Assembly (NCBI RefSeq): GCF_020283565.1
Contig: NC_060061.1
Coordinates: 36,493,362-36,557,361, forward strand
Direction of reading: 5' to 3'
From: Trifolium pratense
Taxonomy: Eukaryota > Streptophyta > Magnoliopsida > Fabales > Fabaceae
DNA: 64,000 nucleotides
The notes beneath the pieces were generated by a model. It was not told where the DNA came from. It ran no database searches and worked only from the letters and a program-made list of their open reading frames with translations. Shown here one piece after another: positions 21,498 to 32,718 of this stretch. A program made the translations under genes and the position numbers. How positions within the stretch are numbered: the stretch's first letter is position 1; every line of letters starts with the position of its first letter.

Positions 21498-23486
21498 TGT
21501 AACACCCCGAACTGACTACCCTTAAAAACGTGATCTTAAAAAAACTTTTTAAAGATAAGTAGCCGGAGCGCTACGGAAAACATTTTCAACACGATCGTGC
21601 ACAGGACACGAAACGTCGCAGCGGAAAACATAACATAAAGGATTTTCAAAGCAATGAACAAAATAGTTCAAAAGATAATTCATCTACATAAAACATAAGT
21701 TAAGATGTTCGCATCGATATACGACGGAATACAAACGATCCCCGACTCGATGTTACAAAATACCAGAGCGCTAATATACATCACAACCCAACTAAACTTA
21801 ACAAAACTATACAAAGGTAGCCTACACTAGCTCCTCACCAAAAGTGCTCCACACCAAAACGATCTACAGCTAAAGCTCGATCGAAAACCTCGACCTGAAT
21901 ACCTGAACCCCCAAAGGTCCAGCACATAACAAATAGGTAGAGAGTTAGTAAACATAATCACATACATACGAATATAGAAACGCACCTATATTCAACCTAT
22001 CACGTATTACTAACTCACACACATGCCTCAATAAGCAATACACCAAATAACACATACTCACAAATACACAACCAGATAGTTTCGCGTCGTTTCGGACAAC
22101 ACAAAGAACTCACATAACACATAACACATAATTGCACATTTACTCAAATGCGACTAATGCCAAACATTCAATGTCATGCCAACCTAGACACGACTAATGC
22201 ATGTGGTACCATCTTCTTTATCAAGGAACTTACCATTGATATCCTTCTTTATTGGACAAGTCCAATATCCTTCTTTATCAGACGAATCTGATATCCCTAA
22301 ATAATGCATGAGTTTATGAATGCCATGCATTTACCAAACATATGATAATCACTTAGCACGAAGCTACTGCTCACTACATGGATAACATAATCCATTAAAC
22401 TTCTTTATCAGACAAACTGATATTCTTCTTTATCGGACAACCCGATATACAAACATACATATACTTCTTTGACATTTTATATAAATGCCATTACACAACA
22501 CAATTATTAAACATATAATAATTCCAAACCAAAACGAAACCAAATACATGGATACACACACTTTACAAACATCAGCAAAAATTGCTGTCACAGAGGCCTT
22601 CGCTAAGCGAGGGCTTAGCGAGACTTGGCGAACCACACCAGTAAGTCACCTGCTCATGGCGAGCTTTGGCGAGCTTCAGCGAACCTGTTCGCTACAGCGA
22701 ACTCCTGGTCGCTTAGCGAACTACACCAGAAAAATATCTGTTCTTGAGTTTCAATAAGGCGGTTTAACCTTGAATCCACTCAAAAATCCATCTAGACATG
22801 TTATAAATGCATAACAAGTGATCAATCATGTATATACCATACATATATACATGTATTAACATTCAAAAACACCAAAACACATCACACATACAAAATCATG
22901 TCAATTTCTTGCAAAATAAGCAAAGTTGCATAAACATGCAAAACCATCACCAAACATATACATATTCCCTCCTAGATGTTCATTAAGCATACTAAGATGA
23001 AAAGACATGTTTATGATAAAGAAACTCCACCCAAAACCCAAAGAAATTGGATGAGAGAGTTCAGGAATGGAGGCTAGACACCTCCCCTCTCTTGGATCAC
23101 CCAAGCTTATGCTTAACCACTCTCACCTTAGATTGAATGATGATTCTTGACCTCTAACTCTTCTCCTTGCTCGAGTTCTTCTAGCTCTCCTAGGGTTCTT
23201 GCTTCTAAACTCACAACCTTCAACTTCTCATGAAAAACAAGTTATGAGACTATTCCTTGGTTTGACTTGGTACTTATACCACTCTCTAATTCTCTTGGTT
23301 CAAGCCCAATTGCCTAAGCCCACTAAGCTCTATCACACGCCCAAGCCCACTAACATGGCAAAGGTTTCGCTCACAAACTTATGTTCGCGATAAATAATAA
23401 TAGGTCGCGTAAATAAATATTTAACACTAACCCAAAATATAAGCAAATATATAAAATATCGATTTACTAAAAATCGGGTCGTTACA
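21498..23486 (-). repeat. LTR of a Ty3/gypsy element, minus orientation
   Basis: It begins TGTAACACCCCGAACT and ends GGGTCGTTACA; read on the minus strand it starts TGTAACGACCC right after the polypurine tract TTTTAAGGGGGGTAGAGT. Length is 1989 bp, in the range of large plant gypsy LTRs. It carries a set of small hairpins (22219-22447) and a GCGA-rich block (22595-22725). ORFs inside are short and not conserved-looking. Confidence 0.75.
22219..22447 (-). repeat. series of five short hairpins with covarying stems inside the LTR
   Basis: Five palindromes, each preceded by CTTCTT: TATCAAGG..CCATTGATA (22219-22241), TATTGGACAAGTCCAATA (22250-22267), TATCAGACGAATCTGATA (22276-22293), TATCAGACAAACTGATA (22406-22422) and TATCGGACAACCCGATA (22431-22447). 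Stem sequences differ between units, yet the two arms of each unit stay complementary (TTGGAC/GTCCAA, TCAGA/TCTGA, TCAG/CTGA, TCGG/CCGA). Function unknown. Confidence 0.75.
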
Positions 23487-23552
23487 ACTCTACCCCCCTT
23501 AAAAGAATTTCGCCCTCGAAATTTCCTAAGAGATAAAACAGAGAACGAACCC

Positions 23553-24473
23553 TCAACGCGGCATCTTCGGTTTCTTGCATACCGGACTCTTGTGACCTTC
23601 CTCGCCACAATTGAAACAAAACACTTTCACCCGACAAGCATCGGCCTTGTGCCCAAACTGACCACAACTGAAACACTTGTCGCTTCTCCTCGGGCAATCA
23701 TATGACATATGACCCCGCTCTCCACATTTGTAACAACTTCCACTTCCTTGCTTCTTCTTTCCACTTCCATTGCCCTTGTTCTCATACGGCTTACCGCGAT
23801 CCAAACCTTTTCCTTTCCTATCATTCAGAACCTTATAGTAGTTGGTCTTGGCTTTGCTATCTTCATCACAAATCCTTGCCTTGGTCATAAGGGTCGGAAA
23901 ATCCCTGATTTCAGAAAATCCAATCAAAAGCTTGATATCCGGACGAAGTCCACTCTCGAACTTGACACACTTATCCTCTTCGGCTTCCACCGTGTTGTAG
24001 TGTGGACTAAACACACACAAAGCTTCAAACTTAGCCGTATACTCGGCGACCGATAAATTTCCTTGCTTGAGCTCCATGAACTCGATCACTTTCTTATTCT
24101 TCACATCAGCCGGAAAGTACTTCCTTAAAAATTCCCTCTTGAAAGTTTCCCAAACGATAGCAACACCGTCCACTCCTATCTTGAGTCTCACATTCCTCCA
24201 CCAAACAATTGCCTCCTCTCTAAGGGCGTAAGTTCCCAAAGTAGTCTTGTTCTCCTCAGAACAACTCATTGCTTCAAAGATGATCTCAACCTCATCTAAC
24301 CACTTGATAGCTCCCTCCGGGTTATAGCCTCCGGTAAACAGAGTTGGTTTATGCGACATAAACCTTTCCAATCTTTTCTCACTATCCCTTCCCGGGTCAT
24401 TATCCCTTACCACCAATGTAGTCAAAGCAGTCAAAGCTTGTGCAATCTGAGCGTTGGTCCTAGCAGCAGCCAT
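23553..24473 (-). CDS. gag: Ty3/gypsy gag polyprotein with three zinc knuckles
   Basis: A 306-residue ORF from the ATG at 24473, which follows the PBS by about 100 bp. An N-terminal helical part is followed by a Retrotrans_gag domain (about residues 75-175: WWRNVRLKIG, FLRKYFPADVKNKKVIEF, EYTAKFEALCVFSPHY). The C-terminal part carries three CCHC knuckles: CYKCGERGHMSYDC, CFSCGQFGHKADAC and CFNCGEEGHKSPVC. Gag packages the element RNA in virus-like particles. The ORF is intact, but the pol gene that should follow is absent: the polypurine tract and LTR begin 67 bp after the stop. The element is thus a gag-only derivative that could move only with help from another copy. Confidence 0.9.
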   Translation of the reverse strand: MAAARTNAQIAQALTALTTLVVRDNDPGRDSEKRLERFMSHKPTLFTGGYNPEGAIKWLDEVEIIFEAMSCSEENKTTLGTYALREEAIVWWRNVRLKIGVDGVAIVWETFKREFLRKYFPADVKNKKVIEFMELKQGNLSVAEYTAKFEALCVFSPHYNTVEAEEDKCVKFESGLRPDIKLLIGFSEIRDFPTLMTKARICDEDSKAKTNYYKVLNDRKGKGLDRGKPYENKGNGSGKKKQGSGSCYKCGERGHMSYDCPRRSDKCFSCGQFGHKADACRVKVFCFNCGEEGHKSPVCKKPKMPR

Positions 24474-24579
24474 GATTCCTGAACGAATCACAACTCGACG
24501 TTAGAATGTATTAACAGTGTACCCAACACATGCTTCATACAAGAGAAAGAAAATTCTAATGGCTCACATGAACCGACCT

Positions 24580-24591
24580 GCTCTGATACCA
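24580..24591 (-). promoter_or_regulatory. primer-binding site of the gag-only gypsy element
   Basis: The minus strand reads TGGTATCAGAGC, complementary to the 3' end of initiator Met tRNA, the usual plant LTR-retrotransposon primer. The 5' LTR that should adjoin it on the right is not there in this orientation. Confidence 0.85.
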
Positions 24592-24593
24592 CT

Positions 24594-25135
24594 ATTGTGT
24601 AAGAGACCGTATCGGTTAAGGTATTATGACTAGAAAACCCGTTGGTTAGAATGCAAGTTGGGAATTAGAAAGTCGGATGAGGGAGTTTATCCGGAGTTGT
24701 GTTTTAGTCGGGTAATTTTCGAGGGCGAAAATCTTTTAAGGGGGGTAGAGTTGTAACGACCCAAAATTTAGTATTCGTTATTTAATTATTTTATTACGCG
24801 AGGGCGTGATTTATAATTAAATTATTAAGCGGCAAATAATCGTTTAGCGAGAACGTAAGTTAATGAGCGAGAAGTTGTGTTGATTGGGCCTTGGGGCGTG
24901 TAAGTGGTTATTGGGCTTAGCCAATTGGGCTTTGATCCATGAGAATAGAGAGAGCTATAAGTAGCAAGTCAACCATGAATAGTCTCATAAGTTGCAATTC
25001 TTGAGAAAGAGCAAGAGGAGGAGCTCATGAGGGAGAGGGAGAGCTCGTGGGAGAGAAAGAGAAGAGCAAGCTTGTGGATTCGTCGAGAGAGCTACTGTAG
25101 CAAAGAAAATGGGTAAATTAGGAAAATTAGCAAAC
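24594..25135 (+). mobile_element. inverted 3' end of a related gypsy element with truncated LTR
   Basis: Here the orientation flips. 24720-24750 reads TTCGAGGGCGAAAATC, TTTTAAGGGGGGTAGAG on the plus strand, which is the polypurine tract, and an LTR starts at 24752 (TGTAACGACCCAAAATTTAG). It is homologous to the minus-strand LTR at 23486 reading leftwards, but diverged, and is cut off near 25135. The unit 21498-25135 is therefore two LTRs pointing towards their outer flanks around one gag, which standard transposition does not produce. Confidence 0.65.
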
Positions 25136-25412
25136 GAGGAGCATAGAACTGATTACAAATGGCATCTTCATCTAGAATTGATTTTGGATTGGAGGATCAC
25201 GTTCTTAATTAATTGCCAAACATCTTCCCACACCACAAAATCACGTTTGCTTTTCAAACGCTGAAAACGACCGTTTCTCTCCGCTGTCTCTTCCTCCGGT
25301 TCCAAAGACGGCAGATCGGGGTTCTAATAACCGCTTCTCTCCGCTGTCTCTTTCTATTCATTATTGCTTCCAAAAAAAAAAAAAAACGGGGCTTTTGATT
25401 GTAATCAATTCA
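25136..25412. other. upstream region of the second PCS gene
   Basis: It contains a 62-bp direct duplication: TTTCTCTCCGCTGTCTCTT at 25273 and CTTCTCTCCGCTGTCTCTT at 25342. Similarity to the upstream region of the first PCS gene begins with TATTGCTTC-AAAA at about 25360. Confidence 0.5.
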
Positions 25413-25422
25413 TCTATATAAA
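25413..25422 (+). promoter_or_regulatory. TATA box of the second PCS gene
   Basis: TCTATATAAA, about 160 bp before the ATG, in the same context as the first copy (CAATTCATCTATATAAA). Confidence 0.6.
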
Positions 25423-25575
25423 CCCTGGAGGTTGAATGGGAATAACAAGCACCATTTTATTACCAAATTATTCCTCTATACTCTCCACATATTCATTAGT
25501 ATTTAGTATTATCGGCAAGTTCATATTCATCAAATACCAGGTGTGAACTTGATTGTCACCGGATCTTCCCTAACA

Positions 25576-28500
25576 ATGGCAATGGCGGGGTTGTATAGAC
25601 GCATTCTTCCTCCACTTGTTGTTGATTTTGGTTCCTCTCAAGGCAAGGTCAGTAGATAATAATAGCCACCGTCTTTACTTCGTTTCCTTAGAACTTATTA
25701 GCCCTGTATTAGTATTGTTATAGGAGGACCAATTTCATATGCATTGCATTGCATTGCATAGCATAGTTAGAACACCAATGAAACACTTTCTGACTAATTT
25801 GATATTTTCGATTTCAGCAACTTTTTCATGAAGCCATTCAAAACGGAAACATGGAAGGCTTTCCCAGGCTGGTTTCATGTTTCCAAACACAATCCGAGCT
25901 TGGCTTTTGCGGCCTAGCGAGCTTGTCCATGGTTCTCAATGCTCTTGCCATTGATCCTGGCAGAAAATGGAAAGGTATGCTCAAAATTTGTTGTTTCTTG
26001 GAGATAGCTTAGTACAATATCTGTTCTGCAGCAAAATGTCCTTTTTATGTTGCAGTCTTTTAAAACTCACTCATTGTAAATTTTTAATTACAATTTTTCT
26101 GTGCTTCTGTTGTGAAATTTATTTACATTTGGGTGATTTATACACAGGACCTTGGAGATGGTTTGATGAGTATATGTTGGACTATTGCGGACCTCTGGAC
26201 AAGATCAAAACTGGAGGCATCTCATTTGCGAAACTTGTATCTTTGGCTCATTGCACTGGAGCGAATGTTGAAGCCTTCCATGCAAGCCATAGTAGTATCG
26301 ATGATTTTCGTAAATATGTCATGAAATGTTCAACGTCTGATGATTGTCATGTAATCTCATCATACCACAGAAAAGCTCTCAAACAAGTAAGTATGTGGTT
26401 TGGGTTTTGTAACCTTTTTTTTTTGTTTTGTTGTGGTTTTTCTAACTTTGACATCATAGGAAATGCAATAACTTTCTAGGTTTGATCATGTTGGAAAATA
26501 TTTAGTTTCCTAATCCTAGTTTGTTATTTCTAGGAGATTCTAAGCTTATCTATTATTTCCTTTTATGTTTGTACTCTTCCTATTTAAACCAGCCTTGAGC
26601 TGAGGAATAAAAAAACAACAGTATTTACTTATTATTTTCTACATGGTATCGAGAGCTCCCGATTTTGGGGGTCTCGCTTCCGCAAAACCCTAGCCGCCGT
26701 CGTGTTTACAATCTGACCACGACGACTGATTTTGTGTGTGGCACTGTTCACACGCGGTACTGTTCGCGCGCACTGTTCATTTAAAATACTGTTCATCGGA
26801 GGCACTGTTCATATGTACTGTTCACGTGATTACTGTTCACGAGTACTGTTCACCGGCGTTACTTTTCTTTGCTGCTTCCGGTACTCCTTGGCTAAGATTA
26901 TTAATTATGACGTTTTTTTATTCTCGACGACGATCATCCACTTTCAAATACCGTCGTGAATGCAAATATTGTCATCGTTTGGGACATACTATTTTTCAAT
27001 GTTGGAAATTACATGGTCTTCCGCGACCTTCAAATCAGAAGAACAAAGGTGGAGGTGAGTGTCATACATTCCAAGCCAGTAATTCTGATCAAGAGCATCA
27101 GTCTTCTTCAATTCAGCTTTCATTCACGATGGAACAACTAGACAGACTGTACAAAATTCTTGAATCTAACACTCTTTCTGGCTCTGTTGCCCCCAAAGGT
27201 ACTTCTGCCCTTTTTAGTGTCAGTCCTAGTCGTGCTTGGATAGTAGATTCGGGTGCAAGTGATCACATGACTGGTGATTCTACTCTGTTTTCTTCTTATA
27301 GTCCATGTGCAGGTAACCATAAAATAAAAATTGCGGATGGATCCTTTTCAGCCATTGCGGGCAAAGGTTCGGTTGTGTTGTCTCCAAGTCTAACCCTTAA
27401 AGATGTTCTTCATGTCCCAAATCTATCTTGTAGTCTCATGTCTGTCAGTAAATTAGCCCAAGATAGAAATTGTCAAACTAATTTTTTCCGTACTCATTGT
27501 GTTTTTCAGGATTTGAACTCGGGGAAGATGATTGGTAGTGCTAAGGAGAGTGGAGGACTCTACTACTTCGACATTGAACCTGAATCACAACTACCTTCCA
27601 AACCAATAAGTTCATGCTTTGAATCTTTTTTAGTTTTGAATAATAATAATGATGATGTTATGTTATGGCATTCACGATTAGGTCATCCTAGTTTTCCTTA
27701 TTTAAAACACTTATTTCCTGAGTTATTTCGTAATAAGGATTTATCTTTGTTTAAATGTGAAGCATGTGAATTTGCAAAACATCATCGTTCTCATTTTCCA
27801 TTACAGCCCTACAAACCATCAAAACCTTTTTCTGTTATTCACAGTGATGTTTGGGGCCCTAACCGAACGAGTACACTTTCTCATAAAAAATGGTTTATCA
27901 CATTTATAGATGATCACTCAAGAGTTAGTTGGGTGTACTTGTTAAAAGGGAAATCTGACGTTTGTCAGGCCGTAAAAGATTTTGTTAAAATGGTGCAAAA
28001 TCAATTTCAAACAAATATTCAAGTATTTAGAAGTGATAACGGCAAAGAATATTTTAACACAATGTTGAGTGATTTTTTTCGTGAAAATGGAATTGTGCAT
28101 CAAAGTTCATGTCCTAACACTCCCCAACAAAATGGAGTTGCAGAAAGAAAAAATAGGCACTTGTTGGAGGTGGCTAGAGCTTTACTTTTCGCAAGTAAAG
28201 TACCAAATTATTTGTGGGGTGAAGCAGTTTGAACTGCTGCATACTTAATTAACAGAGTGCCCTCCAAAGTTCTTAATTTTAAAACTCCAATTCATATTTT
28301 CAAAGAATGTTTTCCTAATGATCGTGTTTCAAACGATTTGACCTTAAAAATCTTTGGTTGCACTGCATTTGTTCATGAACATAAGAATATTAGCAAACTC
28401 GAACCGCGTGCTATAAAATGTGTTTTTGTTGGGTATTCTCCAACCCAGAAGGGATATAAATGTTTTGATCCAAAAAACCAGAAAATGTTTGTCACCATGG

Positions 28501-31500
28501 ATGTTACATTCTTTGAAAACAAACCTTTTTTTGACACGCATCTTCAGGGGGGAAATTTAAATGAAGATTCGTCTCAAATTGAGGACATGAGTTTTTTTAA
28601 CTCGTTTCAAACTGAGGACATGAGTTTTTTTAATAATTTATCTTTGCCGGTATCACAAAGTTCTAAGACTTATACTTCTGCACCAACGAAAAATGGCCAT
28701 GATTTTTTATCTAATCCTACTCCTGTTATGAGTAGTGAGCTTGGTGAATCCGAGCCTACATTTTCTCATGAAGAAAACAATGAGAATCTTGAAAACAATG
28801 ATAATGATGATCTAATTGAAATGCCACAAAATAATGAGTCATATAAAGATAATAGGTTTGAAGCAGGAAACAAGACTTGGAAAGGAAAGGTTTTTGTGAG
28901 AAAGAATCACAAAGAAAGTGATGAGTCCACATCTCAACACTGTCATGAATCTGAACTGGGGGATGATCAACTTCCTAAAAAAAGAAAAGGTAAGTCTATC
29001 TCTGTTTCTGAGAGTCGTATTTTGTATCCTGATATCGATGATCCTGTGGCTGTTAGAAAACCTGTTAGATCTTGCACTAAATATCCATTGTCCAATTTTA
29101 TATCATATTCAAATTTGTCTTCATCTTTTTCTGCCTTTACCTCAAAATTGTCTAGTGTAGAGATTCCAAAAAATGTACAGGTTGCTCTAGAAGTTCCAAA
29201 GTGGAGGGAAGCTGTACTTGAGGAGATGAAAGCTCTTGAAAAGAACAAAACCTGGAGTGTTATGACACTACCGGATGGCAAGAAGACGGTTGGATGCAAA
29301 TGGGTGTTTACTGTGAAGTATAATTCAGATGGGTCAATCGAAAGGTACAAGGCTCGATTGGTGGCTAAGGGTTTTACTCAAACCTATGGTATAGACTACT
29401 CAGAGACTTTTGCTCCTGTTGCAAAATTGAACACTGTCAGAATTCTCTTGTCTCTTGCTGCTAACTTAGATTGGCTCCTACATCAGTTGGATGTTAAGAA
29501 TGCTTTTCTCAATGGTGATTTAGAAGAAGAAGTATATATGGACATTCCTCCTGGCTTTGAAGACAAGTTTGGATCAAATGTATGCAAGCTAAATAAGTCT
29601 TTGTATGGATTAAAGCAGTCTCCTAGAGCTTGGTTTGAAAAGTTCACTTATTCCATGAAGAAACAAGGATACATTCAAGGACAAGCTGACCACACCTTGT
29701 TCACAAAGTTCTCCCAAGATGGAAAAATTGCTGTCCTAATTGTTTATGTTGATGATATCGTCCTTACTGGAGATGATATAGTTGAAATGGCAAGAGTAAA
29801 GGAGAAATTAGCATTAGACTTTGAAATCAAGGACTTGGGATCCATGAGATATTTTCTTGGTATGGAGGTTGCTCGATCAAAAGATGGTATTGTAGTTTCC
29901 CAGCAAAAATACATTCTAGATTTATTGAAAGAAACAGGAATGAGTGGATGTCGACCAGCAGATACTCCCATGGATCCTAATGCAAAACTTTGGGAAGAAG
30001 GTAGTGTTCCTGTTGATACTGGAAGGTACCAGAGATTGGTTGGGAAACTGATTTATTTGTCACACACTAGACCTGACATTGCTTTCTCGGTTAGTGTAGT
30101 AAGTCAGTTTATGCATTCTCCTTTTGAGGAACATCTTGAGGCAGTCTATAGGATACTGCGATATTTGAAAGCAAATCCCGGAAAGGGATTATTTTTTAAG
30201 AAGACTAATGAAAGAAATGTGTCTATCTTTACCGATGCTGATTGGGCAGGTTCAGTCACTGACAGAAGATCAACCTCCGGATATTGTACCTATGTTTGGG
30301 GTAATCTTGTGACATGGAGGAGCAAGAAACAAGGAGTTGTAGCAAGAAGTAGTGCAGAAGCTGAGTTTAGAGCTATGGCTCAAGGTATTTGTGAAGGATT
30401 ATGGATCCACAGAGTCCTAGAAGAGCTTAAGATGAAAATTGAGCTTCCATTGAAATTATACTCTGACAGTAAAGCCGCTATTAGCATAGCTCATAACCCA
30501 GTTCAACATGACAGAACCAAGCATATTGAGATCGATCGACATTTCATAAAAGAGAAGTTAGATGCCGGAATCATATGTCTACCTTTTGTAACTTCGAGTC
30601 AGCAAACTGCAGATATCTTGACCAAAAGCTTAGCAAGACCCACCTTTGAGCATTTGATCGGCAAGTTGGGCATGATAGATATCTATGCACCAACTTGAGG
30701 GGGGGTGTTGAAAAATATTTAGTTTCCTAGTTTGTTATTTTTAGGAGATTCTAAGCTTATCTATTATTTCCTTTTATGTTTGTACTCTTCCTATTTAAAC
30801 CAGCCTTGAGCTGAGGAATAAAAAAACAACAATATTTACTTATTATTTTCTACAGATCATTATGTTATACCTATAGGAAACACATGCTAATTAGTTCATA
30901 TCATATAATTCTCCATCATTGAATCCATTTCTTCCTATGTACTTTTTTTAAAAGACAATATTGGTGCATGTATTTCATTATGGCGAAATTGGTGAAAATG
31001 TTCAGTTGAATTTATTTTCATGACAGACGGGAGCTGGTCACTATTCTCCTATTGGAGGCTATCATGCTGGAAAGGACATGGTGCTTGTTTTGGATGTTGC
31101 ACGTTTCAAGTATCCTCCCTATTGGGTCCCACTTACGCATCTTTGGGAAGGCATGAGTTATATTAATGAATTCACTGGAAAATCCAGAGGGTAAAGTTTA
31201 TTGTTTATGCTAATTTTATTGACCTTGTAGTATGTATGATTAGTCCCACTGTTAGAATGTTATTGTAAGTTGAGATCAATAACTGCAAATCTTGTTGCCC
31301 CAGGAGAACCTTCTTTCAAGGGTAAAAACCGTTTCACAAATGCAATACTCAAATCATACTCTATCCTAAGGAGAGTACTCACATTTATATTAAACTAACA
31401 CCCTACTTAGCAAATGACTGACCAGACGTAGGTCCAACTCAAATAACAAAAGCAAACAGATAAAATCAAACTCAAACCAAAACACAAGTACACAACACAA

Positions 31501-32683
31501 CAGGCCTATTAAACATAATTTAGAACCCTAACAATATGGATCATTTGACGCCATTACACTCGATCAAAAGCCAAATTTTATGTAATATTGTTGTCCATAA
31601 GGTCCCCTTTAATAATATCTTACAACGCCCTTTTTAACCTCCTCTACACCTCTTCAAATGACTAAGAACATGTTGTTAACCTTTCTCATCGATGTTTCCA
31701 AAGGTCTTCGCCTGAACCACCTTTATCAATTTTCTTCATCTTCCTCCCAGGGTTCGTGTCACATCAATATCTCCTCATATACAATCATTGCATATCCTGT
31801 CATTCTAGTGTGATCACTCATCTGTCCAGCTAGTGAATACAATGAATTATTTTTGCAGAAGAATTTAAATATCTATGAAAGGACCTGGCCAATTTAAGTG
31901 ATGAGCAAATTTTATGTCTGACCATCTTTTTAGTGTAAAGTTTGTATATTTTCTTTTATGACTAAATTAGCAAGGTGCACCTTTTCTTTTATGACTAAAA
32001 ATACCCTTCTTCCAATATTTCAAATAAGTTTAAAGTAAAGGGCAATTTTGGAGTTTTATAAAAAAACAGCAAAACATGTTTTATCCTTGCTTAAAATTCA
32101 CAAACAACATCTTCACAACAATCTCATAAACACATGCATCCTTCACTTTACTCAAATCCAAACTCTGATCAGCACCAAGAACAATCACTTTCTGACCCTT
32201 AAAGGAAGGATTCAACAAGTTAGTACTTTTATGTCCTTGATAAAAAGGGTCAAGCAAAACAGAGTCAACTCTAACATCATGGTATAATGCTCTAGCTTCG
32301 ATGTAATCGTAGTAAATTCCTAGTTTTTTGTTTGGGTTACCAATTGTGATGTTTAAAGAGAGATTGTAGTTAAGGTTGTTGTTGCTGTTTGTGTAGTTGA
32401 ATTGTGTGAGGGTTGCGTCTGTGACATGAACTTTGACAACGTTGGGACGAACTATGAGCCAGAAGAGGGTGTAAATTGTTTTATAAAAATAAAACATAAA
32501 TTGTTTTATAAAAATGGGTATAAATTAGCAAATGGGTGCACAATATTTAATAAAATTTTACCTAACTAACCCTCAATTTTCTAGTGTAAATAACTAAATG
32601 TCAAGGGTTTTTTGTCCAAAGTGAAAAGGTGCACCTTGCTAATTTAGACCTTCATGTTTTTTGGTGGGTCTAAATTAGCAAAC

Positions 32684-32718
<35 letters not shown>

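Larger units (their letters stand above)
26489..30854 (+). mobile_element. Ty1/copia retrotransposon in intron 3 of the second PCS gene
   Basis: A complete insertion: 5' LTR 26489-26643 and 3' LTR 30706-30854, flanked by the 5-bp duplication GATCA (26484-26488 and 30855-30859). The uninterrupted site TTTGATCATTATG is present in the first PCS gene at about 16280. PBS TGGTATCGAGAGC follows the 5' LTR at 26644, and polypurine tract TTGAGGGGGG precedes the 3' LTR. By eye the LTRs differ at three bases and one 6-bp indel, so insertion is fairly recent, of the order of one million years under usual plant rates. It lies in the gene's sense orientation. Confidence 0.95.

Noticed and set aside
28344..29971. 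Minus-strand ORFs inside the copia element
   Set aside because: They are shadows of the long plus-strand pol frame, which carries all the domain motifs.
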